64,000 nucleotides of DNA from Thermincola carboxydiphila. GTDB taxonomy: Bacteria > Bacillota > Thermincolia > Thermincolales > UBA2595. Position numbers and translations under genes: made by a program. The notes under the pieces were generated by a model. That model did no database searches, was not told the DNA's origin, and saw nothing but the letters and a program-made list of their open reading frames with translations. Below, one piece after another: positions 15,692 to 24,422 of the stretch (position 1 is its first letter; each line of letters starts with the position of its first letter). Location: positions 267,541 through 331,540 of the forward strand of contig JAENZX010000001.1 of assembly GCA_016841045.1 (NCBI GenBank), in the 5' to 3' direction.

Positions 15692-17872
15692 TTATACGCA
15701 AGACTTGATACCATGTTTACACATGACAGCTTTGATAGAAAAGTAGCTTATATCTCCTGGTAAAGCGTCTTTTAGTGGTCTTAGCCTTTCAACTCCTACG
15801 GAGTTAATAGTTTCCAAAATCAGCGTTTCATACTCTTGAGGGATAATAGTATCCCAAGGAACAGGTAAACCCTCTTCTCCGCAGCGGATTATATGATTTT
15901 CAATGGTCGTACGGTTGAGGCCTCGTTTTTTGGCAATATCATCCACATTTTTCCCTGCCTCATACATTTTGAACGATATGACATGGCTTGGCTCGTCTCC
16001 CAAATCACCTTTGATGGTGTTGCCTTGACATTCGTTCCCTAAAGGGCTCTCCGTATTGGAACCTTCGAACCGGGAACCCGTACACTTAGGCAAAAGATTA
16101 TGTGCCAAAGCATACTCACTTATTACTTCCAGAAACCGCATGCCATATCTGGCAAACTTAGTTTCACCTACACCTTTAACGGACAGCATAGTTTCGCGGT
16201 CTGTAGGAAGAAACGCACACATTTCACGTAAGGTGCTGTCAGCAAAAACAACAAAGGGTGGAACGCCTTCTTCTTCTGAAATCTCTTTTCGCAAAGTCCG
16301 GAGTAATTCAAATAGAGTTCCATCCTCTTTGGGTTTCTCTTGACTTTTTTGTATCCTCTGATAAACACTGCACTCCCCTTTAAGTACGGGCAGAGCTTTT
16401 TGGGTTAGTCTAACCACAGGGTATTGCCCCTCAGAGGAATTAATGTAGCCTTCTGCTATTAGTACATTAATAATATCCTTTATTTCCTTTAGTGTGTAAT
16501 CCTTCATCAAGCCATACGTGGACAAGCGTTGGAAACCAAACTGGTTCACTTTTTTGGTTTGGGAGCCCCTTAATACTTCAGCTACAAAAGAAGCGCCAAA
16601 TTTCTCACGCATATGTACTATACATGATAGTATCTTTTGTGCTTCTACAGTTATATCAGTAAGCTCGCTCTCATCATTACAACTGCTGCAATTGCCACAG
16701 TGATCCGGAGACTCCTCTTCCCCAAAGTACTCTAAAATGTACTTTCGCAGACAGGCAGTCGTATGGCAGTAGTCAATCATGGTCTGCAGCTTGCTGTATT
16801 CACCGGCTTTCCTCTCAGGTGACAACACAGTCTGCTCTATCAGAAATTTCTGCAGGAAAATATCCTGGGAACCAAACAGCAGGATACACTGTCCGGGATC
16901 CCCATCACGTCCCGCTCTTCCGGCTTCCTGATAATAGGCCTCCATATTTTTTGGCATATTGTTGTGGATAACATATCTCACATTTGATTTATCAATTCCC
17001 ATACCAAAGGCATTAGTTGCCACCATTATATTAATATCATCATAAATGAAGGCTTCCTGGGCTTTAAGCCTGTCACTGTCACTAAGCCCTGCATGATACC
17101 TGCCAACGGGGTATCCTTTTTTCGTTAGGAGGGTGTAGAGACCGTCAACTTCTTTCCTGGTAGCCGCATAGATAATACCGGCTTGTCCAGGGTTTTTTTG
17201 AAGGAAATCCAAAACAAAATCCTTTTTATTTTGTCCACGGACAACGGAAAAAGACAGGTTTTCCCTATTGAAACCTAGTATAAAAGCTGCCGATTTGTTC
17301 ATACCTAAAAGGCGTACAATATCACCAGTTACTTCTTCTGTCGCAGTAGCGGTAAAAGCGGTTACGACCGGCCGCCTGGCCAGTTTTTTTATAAAAGGCA
17401 GGATACTGCGGTAGCTGGGCCTAAAATCATGGCCCCATTGAGAAATACAGTGGGCTTCATCAATGGCAACCATGGAGACATTCAAAGATTTACAGACTTC
17501 CCGAAAGCGCTCCGACTCCAGCCTCTCAGGAGCAATATAAAGGATTTTATAGTTACCCTGGCCTGCTTCACGAATCCGCTCAGTCACTTGTCTCTGATCG
17601 AGGGAACTGTTAATGAATGATGCGGCAATACCTAGACTGTTAAGACTATCCACCTGATCTTTCATAAGGGAAATCAGCGGAGATATTACAAGCGTAACTC
17701 CCGAAAACAAAAGAGCTGGTATCTGGTAACAAATTGACTTCCCCCCACCTGTGGGCATAATCCCAAGAGTGTCATTACCCTGCAGAATACTTTTAATTAT
17801 TTTTTCCTGACCGACTCTAAAGAAATCATAACCGAAATACTGCTTTAGGGTCCTTTGAGCTTTATACAACAT
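15692..17872 (-). CDS. recQ: ATP-dependent DNA helicase RecQ
   Basis: 726 residues. Motifs: Walker A TGGGKS at 41-46, DEAH at 138-141 with the RecQ aromatic loop (HCISQWGHDFRPSY), helicase C domain with GMGIDKSNVRYVIH, a zinc site (YCHTTACLRKYILEYFGE and CGNCSSC), winged helix (about 405-480), HRDC domain (about 510-590) and an extra C-terminal helix-turn-helix (about 635-720). GGAGTAAATT precedes the ATG. A LexA-type box overlaps its probable promoter. RecQ works with topoisomerase III, which is encoded 1.3 kb away on the same strand (topB). Confidence 0.94.
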   Translation of the reverse strand: MLYKAQRTLKQYFGYDFFRVGQEKIIKSILQGNDTLGIMPTGGGKSICYQIPALLFSGVTLVISPLISLMKDQVDSLNSLGIAASFINSSLDQRQVTERIREAGQGNYKILYIAPERLESERFREVCKSLNVSMVAIDEAHCISQWGHDFRPSYRSILPFIKKLARRPVVTAFTATATEEVTGDIVRLLGMNKSAAFILGFNRENLSFSVVRGQNKKDFVLDFLQKNPGQAGIIYAATRKEVDGLYTLLTKKGYPVGRYHAGLSDSDRLKAQEAFIYDDINIMVATNAFGMGIDKSNVRYVIHNNMPKNMEAYYQEAGRAGRDGDPGQCILLFGSQDIFLQKFLIEQTVLSPERKAGEYSKLQTMIDYCHTTACLRKYILEYFGEEESPDHCGNCSSCNDESELTDITVEAQKILSCIVHMREKFGASFVAEVLRGSQTKKVNQFGFQRLSTYGLMKDYTLKEIKDIINVLIAEGYINSSEGQYPVVRLTQKALPVLKGECSVYQRIQKSQEKPKEDGTLFELLRTLRKEISEEEGVPPFVVFADSTLREMCAFLPTDRETMLSVKGVGETKFARYGMRFLEVISEYALAHNLLPKCTGSRFEGSNTESPLGNECQGNTIKGDLGDEPSHVISFKMYEAGKNVDDIAKKRGLNRTTIENHIIRCGEEGLPVPWDTIIPQEYETLILETINSVGVERLRPLKDALPGDISYFSIKAVMCKHGIKSCV

Positions 17873-17905
17873 AATTTACTCCTTCAAAAATTTTCCAACA
17901 ACATC

Positions 17906-17934
17906 ATAATAACATAAATAGAACAAATGTTCTA
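17906..17934 (-). promoter_or_regulatory. recQ promoter with LexA (SOS) box
   Basis: GAACAAATGTTC at 17921-17932 is an exact GAACNNNNGTTC match to the Gram-positive LexA/DinR box, embedded in TAGAACAAATGTTCTA. On the minus strand it overlaps a candidate promoter with TAGAAC (17929-17934), 17 bp, and TATTAT (17906-17911), about 35 bp before the recQ ATG. LexA bound here would block the polymerase. Confidence 0.72.
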
Positions 17935-18019
17935 TAAAAATATGGGAATACATGAGCAAAATTTAGCAAATTATATAGATAGCATATCATAAAAGAAGGT
18001 GTTCAGAATAGTTGACATA

Positions 18020-18529
18020 ATGGATAAGTTGCAAAAGATAGCCAATATTGGGAAGTCAACCAAAGAAAAACAGAGTGTTATTAGTGTAGTCGAAGTCTTC
18101 TATGTTTGGGATATTTTGGTTACTAAGCTGGATATTATGGAAGCAGTTCAGATTTTTCAAAATATGATTGAAGATGACGACTTAAAATTTGTCAACAGAC
18201 AGGTAGCAAATACTCTTAGCAGCGGAATTATGGATATGGAGAGAATAATGCGTGATTACGATTTGCCATTTCCTCCAAGACCTCCTGCAGCTGTTAATTC
18301 TACAGTGCGTTTGGAAAATATTACAGACAGGGATATTTTTCAAATGCTGTATGAAGCAATTCAGGCATTCTTCCCCATTCTGGGTATTGGCTTCATGCAG
18401 AGTACCACGCCTGATGTCAGAAAAGCTATAAAGGAACATTTACTTATAACTATAGAAATGCAGGAAATTTTGGTTGAATACGGTAAATTGAAGAATTTTT
18501 TATATATGCCTCCTGTTTACAGACCATAG
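18020..18529 (+). CDS. DUF3231 protein, first of a tandem pair
   Basis: 169 residues from ATG 18020; an in-frame GTG at 17999 is possible and neither has an ideal ribosome site. The PFPPRPP motif near residue 90, the FMQSTTPDVRKAIKEHL segment and the ending MPPVY are characteristic of DUF3231, a helical ferritin-like family common in spore-forming Firmicutes. The downstream gene is a paralogue with the same landmarks (KSTK..Q, PLPNRPP, FIHSTSPKLRE, KPPLY). Function is not established. Confidence 0.8.
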   Translation: MDKLQKIANIGKSTKEKQSVISVVEVFYVWDILVTKLDIMEAVQIFQNMIEDDDLKFVNRQVANTLSSGIMDMERIMRDYDLPFPPRPPAAVNSTVRLENITDRDIFQMLYEAIQAFFPILGIGFMQSTTPDVRKAIKEHLLITIEMQEILVEYGKLKNFLYMPPVYRP

Positions 18530-18559
18530 ACTTAAAAATATAAGAATAGGATTGATATT

Positions 18560-19078
18560 ATGAAGATTTTACGGTATGCCAGCAGAATTTCTGAGTTAGC
18601 TAAGTCGACCAAAGATAGGCAGAAAACTATTAATACAAGTGAGGTATATCATCTTTGGAATCATTTAATGCAGAGATATAACATTATATACGTTACAGAT
18701 CTTCTGGAGAATTTCGTTAAAGATGAAGATTTCAAATTGATTCTTAACACTGGATCAAAGGTTCTTAGCAAACATGTTCAGCTATTGGAAAAGGAGATGT
18801 TAAATTACGGTATCCCTCTACCAAATAGACCACCAAAAGAAACTCAACGTACGGTTAGTTTGGAGCTGATTTCCGACAGTCTGATTTTCAGACGTGTATT
18901 AAGAGGTATTCAGGCTTTTTTGCCTGTTCACACTATGGCCTTTATTCACAGTACTTCTCCAAAACTACGGGAACTGTTTATGTCATTTATGATTGAAGAA
19001 ATGAAGGTATATGATAAATTTATCGAATACGGAAAAATGAAAGAATACTTATTTAAACCACCCCTCTATAGGACATAA
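18560..19078 (+). CDS. DUF3231 protein, second of a tandem pair
   Basis: 172 residues, starting 30 bp after the first copy, with AGGA 9 nt before the ATG. It aligns end to end with its neighbour: LAKSTKDRQ, a PLPNRPP motif, HSTSPKLRELF and the terminal FKPPLYRT. The two have diverged well beyond half of the positions, so the duplication is old. Probably an operon with the first copy. Confidence 0.8.
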   Translation: MKILRYASRISELAKSTKDRQKTINTSEVYHLWNHLMQRYNIIYVTDLLENFVKDEDFKLILNTGSKVLSKHVQLLEKEMLNYGIPLPNRPPKETQRTVSLELISDSLIFRRVLRGIQAFLPVHTMAFIHSTSPKLRELFMSFMIEEMKVYDKFIEYGKMKEYLFKPPLYRT

Positions 19079-19126
19079 CAAAGACAAAATTAATCAAAAA
19101 AGCAAAAAAAACGTCGGTTATAAACT

Positions 19127-21295
19127 TTATTTTTTCAACTTTGACAATGCATCAGCCAGCGCAGTATTGATTGGGCGGTTATCATTTTGCTGCTTCAAGA
19201 ACCTGCTGGCTTCCTTCTTATTCATAGTTCCTTTTTCCTGCTCCTTTCTTTTGTTGAAAGCAGATAATTTCTCCCGGTAACCACAGGAACAGGCAAATAG
19301 CTTGTTTTCTCCTTCACCGCGTATTTCCATTTTTTTATGGCACTGGGGACACCTGGCATTAGAAGTTATGGAGGTTGACTTGCGGTAGCCGCATTCACGG
19401 TCTTCACACACAAGCATTTCGCCTTTTTTGCCCTTAACCTGCAGCAGAAATTTACCGCAGTCGGGGCATTTTGTTCGCGTTAGGTTATCGTGCCTGTAAG
19501 TTAAGCTGCTGTTAGCAACTGTAGATACCAACTGAGAGGCGTAATTCCTGATTCCGCTAATAAACTGTTCCCTTTTGGCCCGGCCTTTGCTTATCTCTGT
19601 CAGCTGCTGTTCCCATTTGGCCGTCAGTTCAGGCGATTTGAGTTCAGAAGGAACCAGGCCGATTAACTGAATCCCCTTAGAGGTTGGATAGATTTCTTTG
19701 CCGTTTCTCTCTACATAGAAGGAATTGAACAGCTTTTCAATAATTTCTGCCCTGGTAGCCGGTGTCCCGAGACCACTGGCATTCTCCATTGCTTCCCTAA
19801 GCTCCCGGTTCTCTATCAGTTTACCAGGGTGTTCCATAGCCGAAAGCAGGGTGGCTTCAGTAAACCTGGCAGGAGGCTTGGTCTTGCCCGCCGATGATTT
19901 GACGGAAAGGATTTCGAGCCTATCTCCTTTACGTACTTCTGGCAGTGTTTGCTCCTGGTCCTCTTCATCGGCCTCGTCATCCCATTCCCCGTCATATACA
20001 CTACGCCAGCCCTTTGATTTGACAATCTTACCCCTTGCAGTAAAAACCTCTCCTTGGATTAAGGCCCTAATGGTCGTCTGCTCATACTCAAAAGGCGGGG
20101 AAAGAACCGCAATAAATCTTTTTACAATCAGATCAAATATTTTCATCTCTTCACTACTCAGTTTACTTAAGTTTACAAACTGTTCTGTGGGTATGATAGC
20201 ATGGTGGTCACTGACCTTGGAATTGTCCACAAACCTTTTGGTGGTAACCAGCTTATTCTTAAGCACCCGGTTCACCATTTGGGCATAAGGGCCTATAGCA
20301 ACACTCTTCAGCCGCTCAGTAAGGGTCGGCACAATATCATCACTGATATATCTGGAATCTGTCCGCGGATAAGTGACAATTTTATGGTTTTCGTACAACC
20401 GCTGCATGATTGAAGAGGTTTCCTTTGCCGAAAAACCAAACTTCCGGTTAGCATCTCTCTGCAGTTCCGTCAGGTCGTAAGCCAGCGGAGGCAGTTCCTT
20501 TTTGGCTTCCTTTTTAACTTCCGCAATCTCACCGGCGGCCCCGTTAAGTTTTACTGCAATATCATCTGCTCTGGCCTTGTCAAATATACGGGTTTGCCCA
20601 TTTTTGTCCTGCCACCTCAGGGAAAAACCCTTAGAGGCAGCGCTTATGGTCCAGTAGTCTTTTGGTACAAATCTTTTAATCTCGTTCTCCCGCTCTACAA
20701 TCATAGCCAGGGTAGGTGTCTGCACCCTGCCTGCAGAAAGCTGGGCATTGTATTTACAGGTCAAAGCTCTTGTTACATTTAATCCTACCAGCCAGTCGGC
20801 TTCCGCCCTGCTCTCGGCAGAAGCAAACAGATTATCGTACTCCCTGCCGGGTTTCAGCTTGCTGAAACCTTCTTTGATGGCCTTATCGGTCTGGGAAGAA
20901 ATCCACAAACGCTTTATAGGCTTTCGCCAGCCTGCTTTTTTCATAATCCACCGGGCTACCAGTTCCCCTTCACGCCCCGCATCAGTAGCGATAATTAATT
21001 CATCCACATCAGGCATCTTCATTAAGTTTTTTACTGCGTTAAACTGTTTAGAGGTCTGCCTAATAACCACCAATTCCATCTTGGAAGGCAGCATGGGCAG
21101 GTCTTCTGCCCGCCAGGATTTATAACGATCGTCGTACATTTCAGGGTCCGCCAGTGTGACCAGGTGACCCAACGCCCAGGTGACAATATATTTAGAACCA
21201 ATAAAGCAGCCGCTGCCCTTTTGGCTGCAGTTAAGTATTTTTGCAAGATCACGGCCTACAGAGGGCTTTTCGGCCAATACCAGACTTTTTCCCAT
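19127..21295 (-). CDS. topB: DNA topoisomerase III
   Basis: 722 residues, type IA. Toprim domain at the N-terminus (LVLAEKPSVGRDLA, then ATDAGREGE at about 103-111), the catalytic tyrosine is Tyr309 in VTYPRTDSRYI, and the QTPTLAMIVER strand-passage motif lies at 192-202. The C-terminus carries zinc-ribbon-like cysteines (CPDCGKF...CEDRECGYR and CPQCHKK...CSCGYR), as in Bacillus TopB. It decatenates single-strand-containing DNA. Paired with recQ on the same strand across the DUF3231 genes. Confidence 0.94.
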   Translation of the reverse strand: MGKSLVLAEKPSVGRDLAKILNCSQKGSGCFIGSKYIVTWALGHLVTLADPEMYDDRYKSWRAEDLPMLPSKMELVVIRQTSKQFNAVKNLMKMPDVDELIIATDAGREGELVARWIMKKAGWRKPIKRLWISSQTDKAIKEGFSKLKPGREYDNLFASAESRAEADWLVGLNVTRALTCKYNAQLSAGRVQTPTLAMIVERENEIKRFVPKDYWTISAASKGFSLRWQDKNGQTRIFDKARADDIAVKLNGAAGEIAEVKKEAKKELPPLAYDLTELQRDANRKFGFSAKETSSIMQRLYENHKIVTYPRTDSRYISDDIVPTLTERLKSVAIGPYAQMVNRVLKNKLVTTKRFVDNSKVSDHHAIIPTEQFVNLSKLSSEEMKIFDLIVKRFIAVLSPPFEYEQTTIRALIQGEVFTARGKIVKSKGWRSVYDGEWDDEADEEDQEQTLPEVRKGDRLEILSVKSSAGKTKPPARFTEATLLSAMEHPGKLIENRELREAMENASGLGTPATRAEIIEKLFNSFYVERNGKEIYPTSKGIQLIGLVPSELKSPELTAKWEQQLTEISKGRAKREQFISGIRNYASQLVSTVANSSLTYRHDNLTRTKCPDCGKFLLQVKGKKGEMLVCEDRECGYRKSTSITSNARCPQCHKKMEIRGEGENKLFACSCGYREKLSAFNKRKEQEKGTMNKKEASRFLKQQNDNRPINTALADALSKLKK

Positions 21296-21455
21296 GTATG
21301 TATCCTACTTTCTTTGTGAGTTTAGCGAAATCATAGCGCTTCACGCCTCGGTTTTTATTATACTATAGATTTAGGGGGAAGAAAAATAAATGCCTTCTCA
21401 GAGTAGCATGTACTCTTTCCATGTCGGTAATACTGTACATATTAACATAAATACA

Positions 21456-21484
21456 TTGACAACTGCTATATTCGACGATAATCT
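21456..21484 (+). promoter_or_regulatory. Probable promoter of trkA-trkH
   Basis: Consensus TTGACA at 21456-21461 and TAATCT at 21479-21484 with a 17-bp spacer, about 80 bp before the trkA ribosome site. The rest of the gap back to topB shows no riboswitch. Confidence 0.6.
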
Positions 21485-21572
21485 TAATGATGTATGTAAC
21501 TTATCTTTTTGTAGCGTTACTTAAACAAAATCCCATTAGTTAAGATTCACTTATTAGAGGAGGCTTGTTTCA

Positions 21573-23018
21573 ATGCACGCCATAATCATCGGTGCCGGCA
21601 AAGTTGGTTTCAGTATTGCCGAAATCCTGTCACAGGCAGGCCACGATGTAGTTGTTATCGAAAAGGATGAGGATCGCTGGGAAAGAGTACAGGAGAGTCT
21701 GGATGTTCATACTATTCTGGGCAGCGGTTCCGCTCCGGCAGTCTTGGAAGAGGCCGGCGTAACTAACTCCGACCTGGTTGTTGCCGTTACCGAGACGGAT
21801 GAGCTGAATATTGTCGCCTGCCTCATGGCTAAACAGTATGGTGTCCCGCAGACAGTTGCCAGAGTACGAAATCCGGAATACATTGAAACAACCCACAAGT
21901 CACCTACCTTCTCTTTAGGAATAGATTTGATAATCAATCCTGAGATGGTAACTGCAAAAGAAATACTTAAACTTCTGGAAGTTCCGGAAGCAATAAATGT
22001 AGATTATTATGCCGACAGGCAAATTCAGCTTTTGGAGCTCAAACTGACCAAGGCGGCACAAGTGGTTGGAAAGCAGCTTAAGGACCTGGATCTGGCTCAC
22101 CGTGCATTGATAGTAGCCATATCCCGTGAAGGACAAATTATTATTCCCAGAGGCGAAGACCGCCTGGAAGTCAATGATACTGTTTTTGTGGTTGCCAGGA
22201 CTGAAGAAATGATAGAATTTGAACAGCTTCTCGGTAAAACCAGGACAGTCATTGAAAAAGTAATGATCCTGGGTGGCGGGAGGATTGGGTACTACCTGGC
22301 GCGACTATTGGAAGAAAGAAAGATACAGGTTACGATCATTGAGAGAGACAGGAAGAAATGTAAGATTATTTCCAACAAACTGAAAAATACTCTCGTTATT
22401 AATGGAGATGGAACAGATACAGATCTCTTAAAGGAGGAAGGCGCCGGTGAAGCTGACGTCTTTGTTACCGCCACCGGTGATGATAAACTAAACCTGCTGG
22501 TGTCTCTGTTAAGCAGACACCTTGGTGTACAAAACACTATAACGGTTATCAGGAGGGCAGATTTAGTACCCCTGGTGGAACAAGCTAATCTATATCCTGT
22601 AGTTAGCCCCCGCCTGCTGACCTCCAGTACAATCCTGAAACTTATCGTTCCAAACGAAATATTATCGGTAAATTTTCTGGGCGGATATGACGCAGAAACA
22701 ATGGAATTAATAGTTCCAGAAAACTGCAGGGCAAATTACAAAAAGCTCAAAGATCTTAAGATTCCGAAGGGATCAATAATTGGTTCTATAATGCGAAACA
22801 ATAACGTTATCGTTCCTATAGGGGATGACATAATCATGCCTGGGGACCGGATTATGATATTTGCCTTACCTCAGGCTATTCCTAAGGTAAACGAGTTTTT
22901 CGATGTCGGCAGGAGAGGGAATCTGGATGAACTTTTCAGTGGTATTAAAAAACATTGGGTTAATCCTGGCAATAGTGGGAACGGCAATGGCAGCTCCGGT
23001 CCTGATAAGCATATATAA
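21573..23018 (+). CDS. trkA: Trk potassium uptake NAD-binding subunit
   Basis: 481 residues. Two tandem RCK units: each has a Rossmann TrkA-N domain (IIGAGKVG at 5-12 and ILGGGRIG near 230) followed by a TrkA-C domain. It is the cytoplasmic gating ring of the TrkH potassium channel; TrkA-C domains are a known class of c-di-AMP receptor, which is of note given the c-di-AMP riboswitch in this window. GAGGAGGC precedes the ATG. The last ~30 residues (Gly/Asn/Ser rich) are encoded within the overlap with trkH and look like an unstructured tail. Confidence 0.94.
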   Translation: MHAIIIGAGKVGFSIAEILSQAGHDVVVIEKDEDRWERVQESLDVHTILGSGSAPAVLEEAGVTNSDLVVAVTETDELNIVACLMAKQYGVPQTVARVRNPEYIETTHKSPTFSLGIDLIINPEMVTAKEILKLLEVPEAINVDYYADRQIQLLELKLTKAAQVVGKQLKDLDLAHRALIVAISREGQIIIPRGEDRLEVNDTVFVVARTEEMIEFEQLLGKTRTVIEKVMILGGGRIGYYLARLLEERKIQVTIIERDRKKCKIISNKLKNTLVINGDGTDTDLLKEEGAGEADVFVTATGDDKLNLLVSLLSRHLGVQNTITVIRRADLVPLVEQANLYPVVSPRLLTSSTILKLIVPNEILSVNFLGGYDAETMELIVPENCRANYKKLKDLKIPKGSIIGSIMRNNNVIVPIGDDIIMPGDRIMIFALPQAIPKVNEFFDVGRRGNLDELFSGIKKHWVNPGNSGNGNGSSGPDKHI

Positions 23019-24366
23019 CCAGGAGCCTTATATCCCTGTATTAAGCGCGATTGCCTTAATCACCACACTTCTTGGGGCTATCCTTTTTCTTGTTATCAGG
23101 TCAAGAAAAACCATTGGTTACCGGGAGGGTTTTACCATGGTAACCTTTGGCTGGATTGCCGCTACAATATTTGGTGCTCTGCCATTTTGGTTAACCGGGG
23201 TAATACCCGAATTTGCTGATGCTTTTTTTGAAAGTATGTCTGGGTTTACGACTACAGGAGCCAGTATACTTTCTGACATTGAAAGCCTGCCCAAAAGTCT
23301 CTTATTCTGGCGCAGTCTTACCCATTGGCTGGGCGGTATGGGAATTATGGTCTTGTTCGTAGCCCTTCTTTCTCAGTTGGGAGCCGGAGGAATGCAGGTA
23401 TTTAAAGCGGAAGCACCGGGTCCCATCACCGAAAAAATCAAACCCCGGATAAGTGCAACTGCAAAAATTCTCTGGTTCACCTATGTAATTATGACTATTA
23501 TAGAGACACTCATTCTTTTGGCTGCGGGCATGAACTGGTTTGATGCCTTAACTCATGCATTTGCTACAATGGCAACCGGAGGTTTCTCTACCAAAAACCA
23601 AAGTGTTGCCTTCTTTCAAAACCCTGTAATAGAGTGGACAATTGCCGTGTTCATGTTTGCTGCCGGAGCTAATTTTGCTCTCTACTATTTAGCTATGAAA
23701 GATAAGTCCCTGAAAAACTTCTGGCGAAGCGAAGAATTCAAACTGTACACTTTTATAGTGTTACTATGCACTGCAGTCATTTGGGCGACTCTTACTCCAA
23801 AATACACTCCTGCAGAAGCCCTCAGACTTGCAGCCTTTCAGGTTACAACAATTATTAGTACAACCGGTTTCGCTACTGCCGATTACGGTTTTTGGCCATC
23901 TCTGGCCAAAGGAGTTTTATTACTGTTGATGTTAGTGGGGGGCTGCGCCGGGTCTACAGCCGGTGGAATGAAAGTTAGTCGTTATCTCGTACTCTTTAAG
24001 AACTCCACCCTGCAGCTGAAAAAGTTCTTTCACCCCAGGGCAGTTTTCTCCTTAAAAATTGGAGGAAAAGGTTACTCCGAGAGTGTAATTATATCTATTC
24101 TACAATTTTTCTTCCTGTATGTTATTACAGTAATTATAGGTACAGTTACTATGACAGGTTTTGGCCTCGACTTAACTTCCGCAATTACATCTGTACTGGC
24201 GACTTTAGGTAATATCGGTCCTGGATTCGGAGCAGTCGGCCCGGCCCAAAATTACGGCTTTTTATCATCTGAAGCAAAGTATATCTTAAGTTTCTTTATG
24301 CTTCTTGGCAGGCTCGAAATTTATACAGTCCTAGTCCTGTTTATACCCATGTTTTGGAAAAGATGA
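22927..24366 (+). CDS. trkH: Trk-type potassium channel subunit
   Basis: 479 residues from ATG 22927, preceded by GGAGAGGG; a frame start at 22903 has no site. Four pore-loop repeats are visible, with selectivity-type segments SGFTTTGAS, MATGGFST, STTGFATADYG and TLGNIGPGFG. The start lies inside trkA, giving a 92-bp overlap in another frame, so expression is probably translationally coupled. Ends before a hairpin at 24370. Confidence 0.94.
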   Translation: MNFSVVLKNIGLILAIVGTAMAAPVLISIYNQEPYIPVLSAIALITTLLGAILFLVIRSRKTIGYREGFTMVTFGWIAATIFGALPFWLTGVIPEFADAFFESMSGFTTTGASILSDIESLPKSLLFWRSLTHWLGGMGIMVLFVALLSQLGAGGMQVFKAEAPGPITEKIKPRISATAKILWFTYVIMTIIETLILLAAGMNWFDALTHAFATMATGGFSTKNQSVAFFQNPVIEWTIAVFMFAAGANFALYYLAMKDKSLKNFWRSEEFKLYTFIVLLCTAVIWATLTPKYTPAEALRLAAFQVTTIISTTGFATADYGFWPSLAKGVLLLLMLVGGCAGSTAGGMKVSRYLVLFKNSTLQLKKFFHPRAVFSLKIGGKGYSESVIISILQFFFLYVITVIIGTVTMTGFGLDLTSAITSVLATLGNIGPGFGAVGPAQNYGFLSSEAKYILSFFMLLGRLEIYTVLVLFIPMFWKR

Positions 24367-24369
24367 AAT

Positions 24370-24412
24370 TAAAGGCATCCGGCAGGCTCACGCCCGTCCA
24401 GATGCCTTTAAT
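24370..24412. terminator. Hairpin between convergent trkH and DEAD-box genes
   Basis: A perfect 10-bp stem TAAAGGCATC (24370-24379)/GATGCCTTTA (24401-24410) lies 4 bp after the trkH stop and 12 bp before the end of the convergent helicase gene. The T-runs are short on both sides; it probably serves both. Confidence 0.6.
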
Positions 24413-24422
24413 ATTTGCTCAC

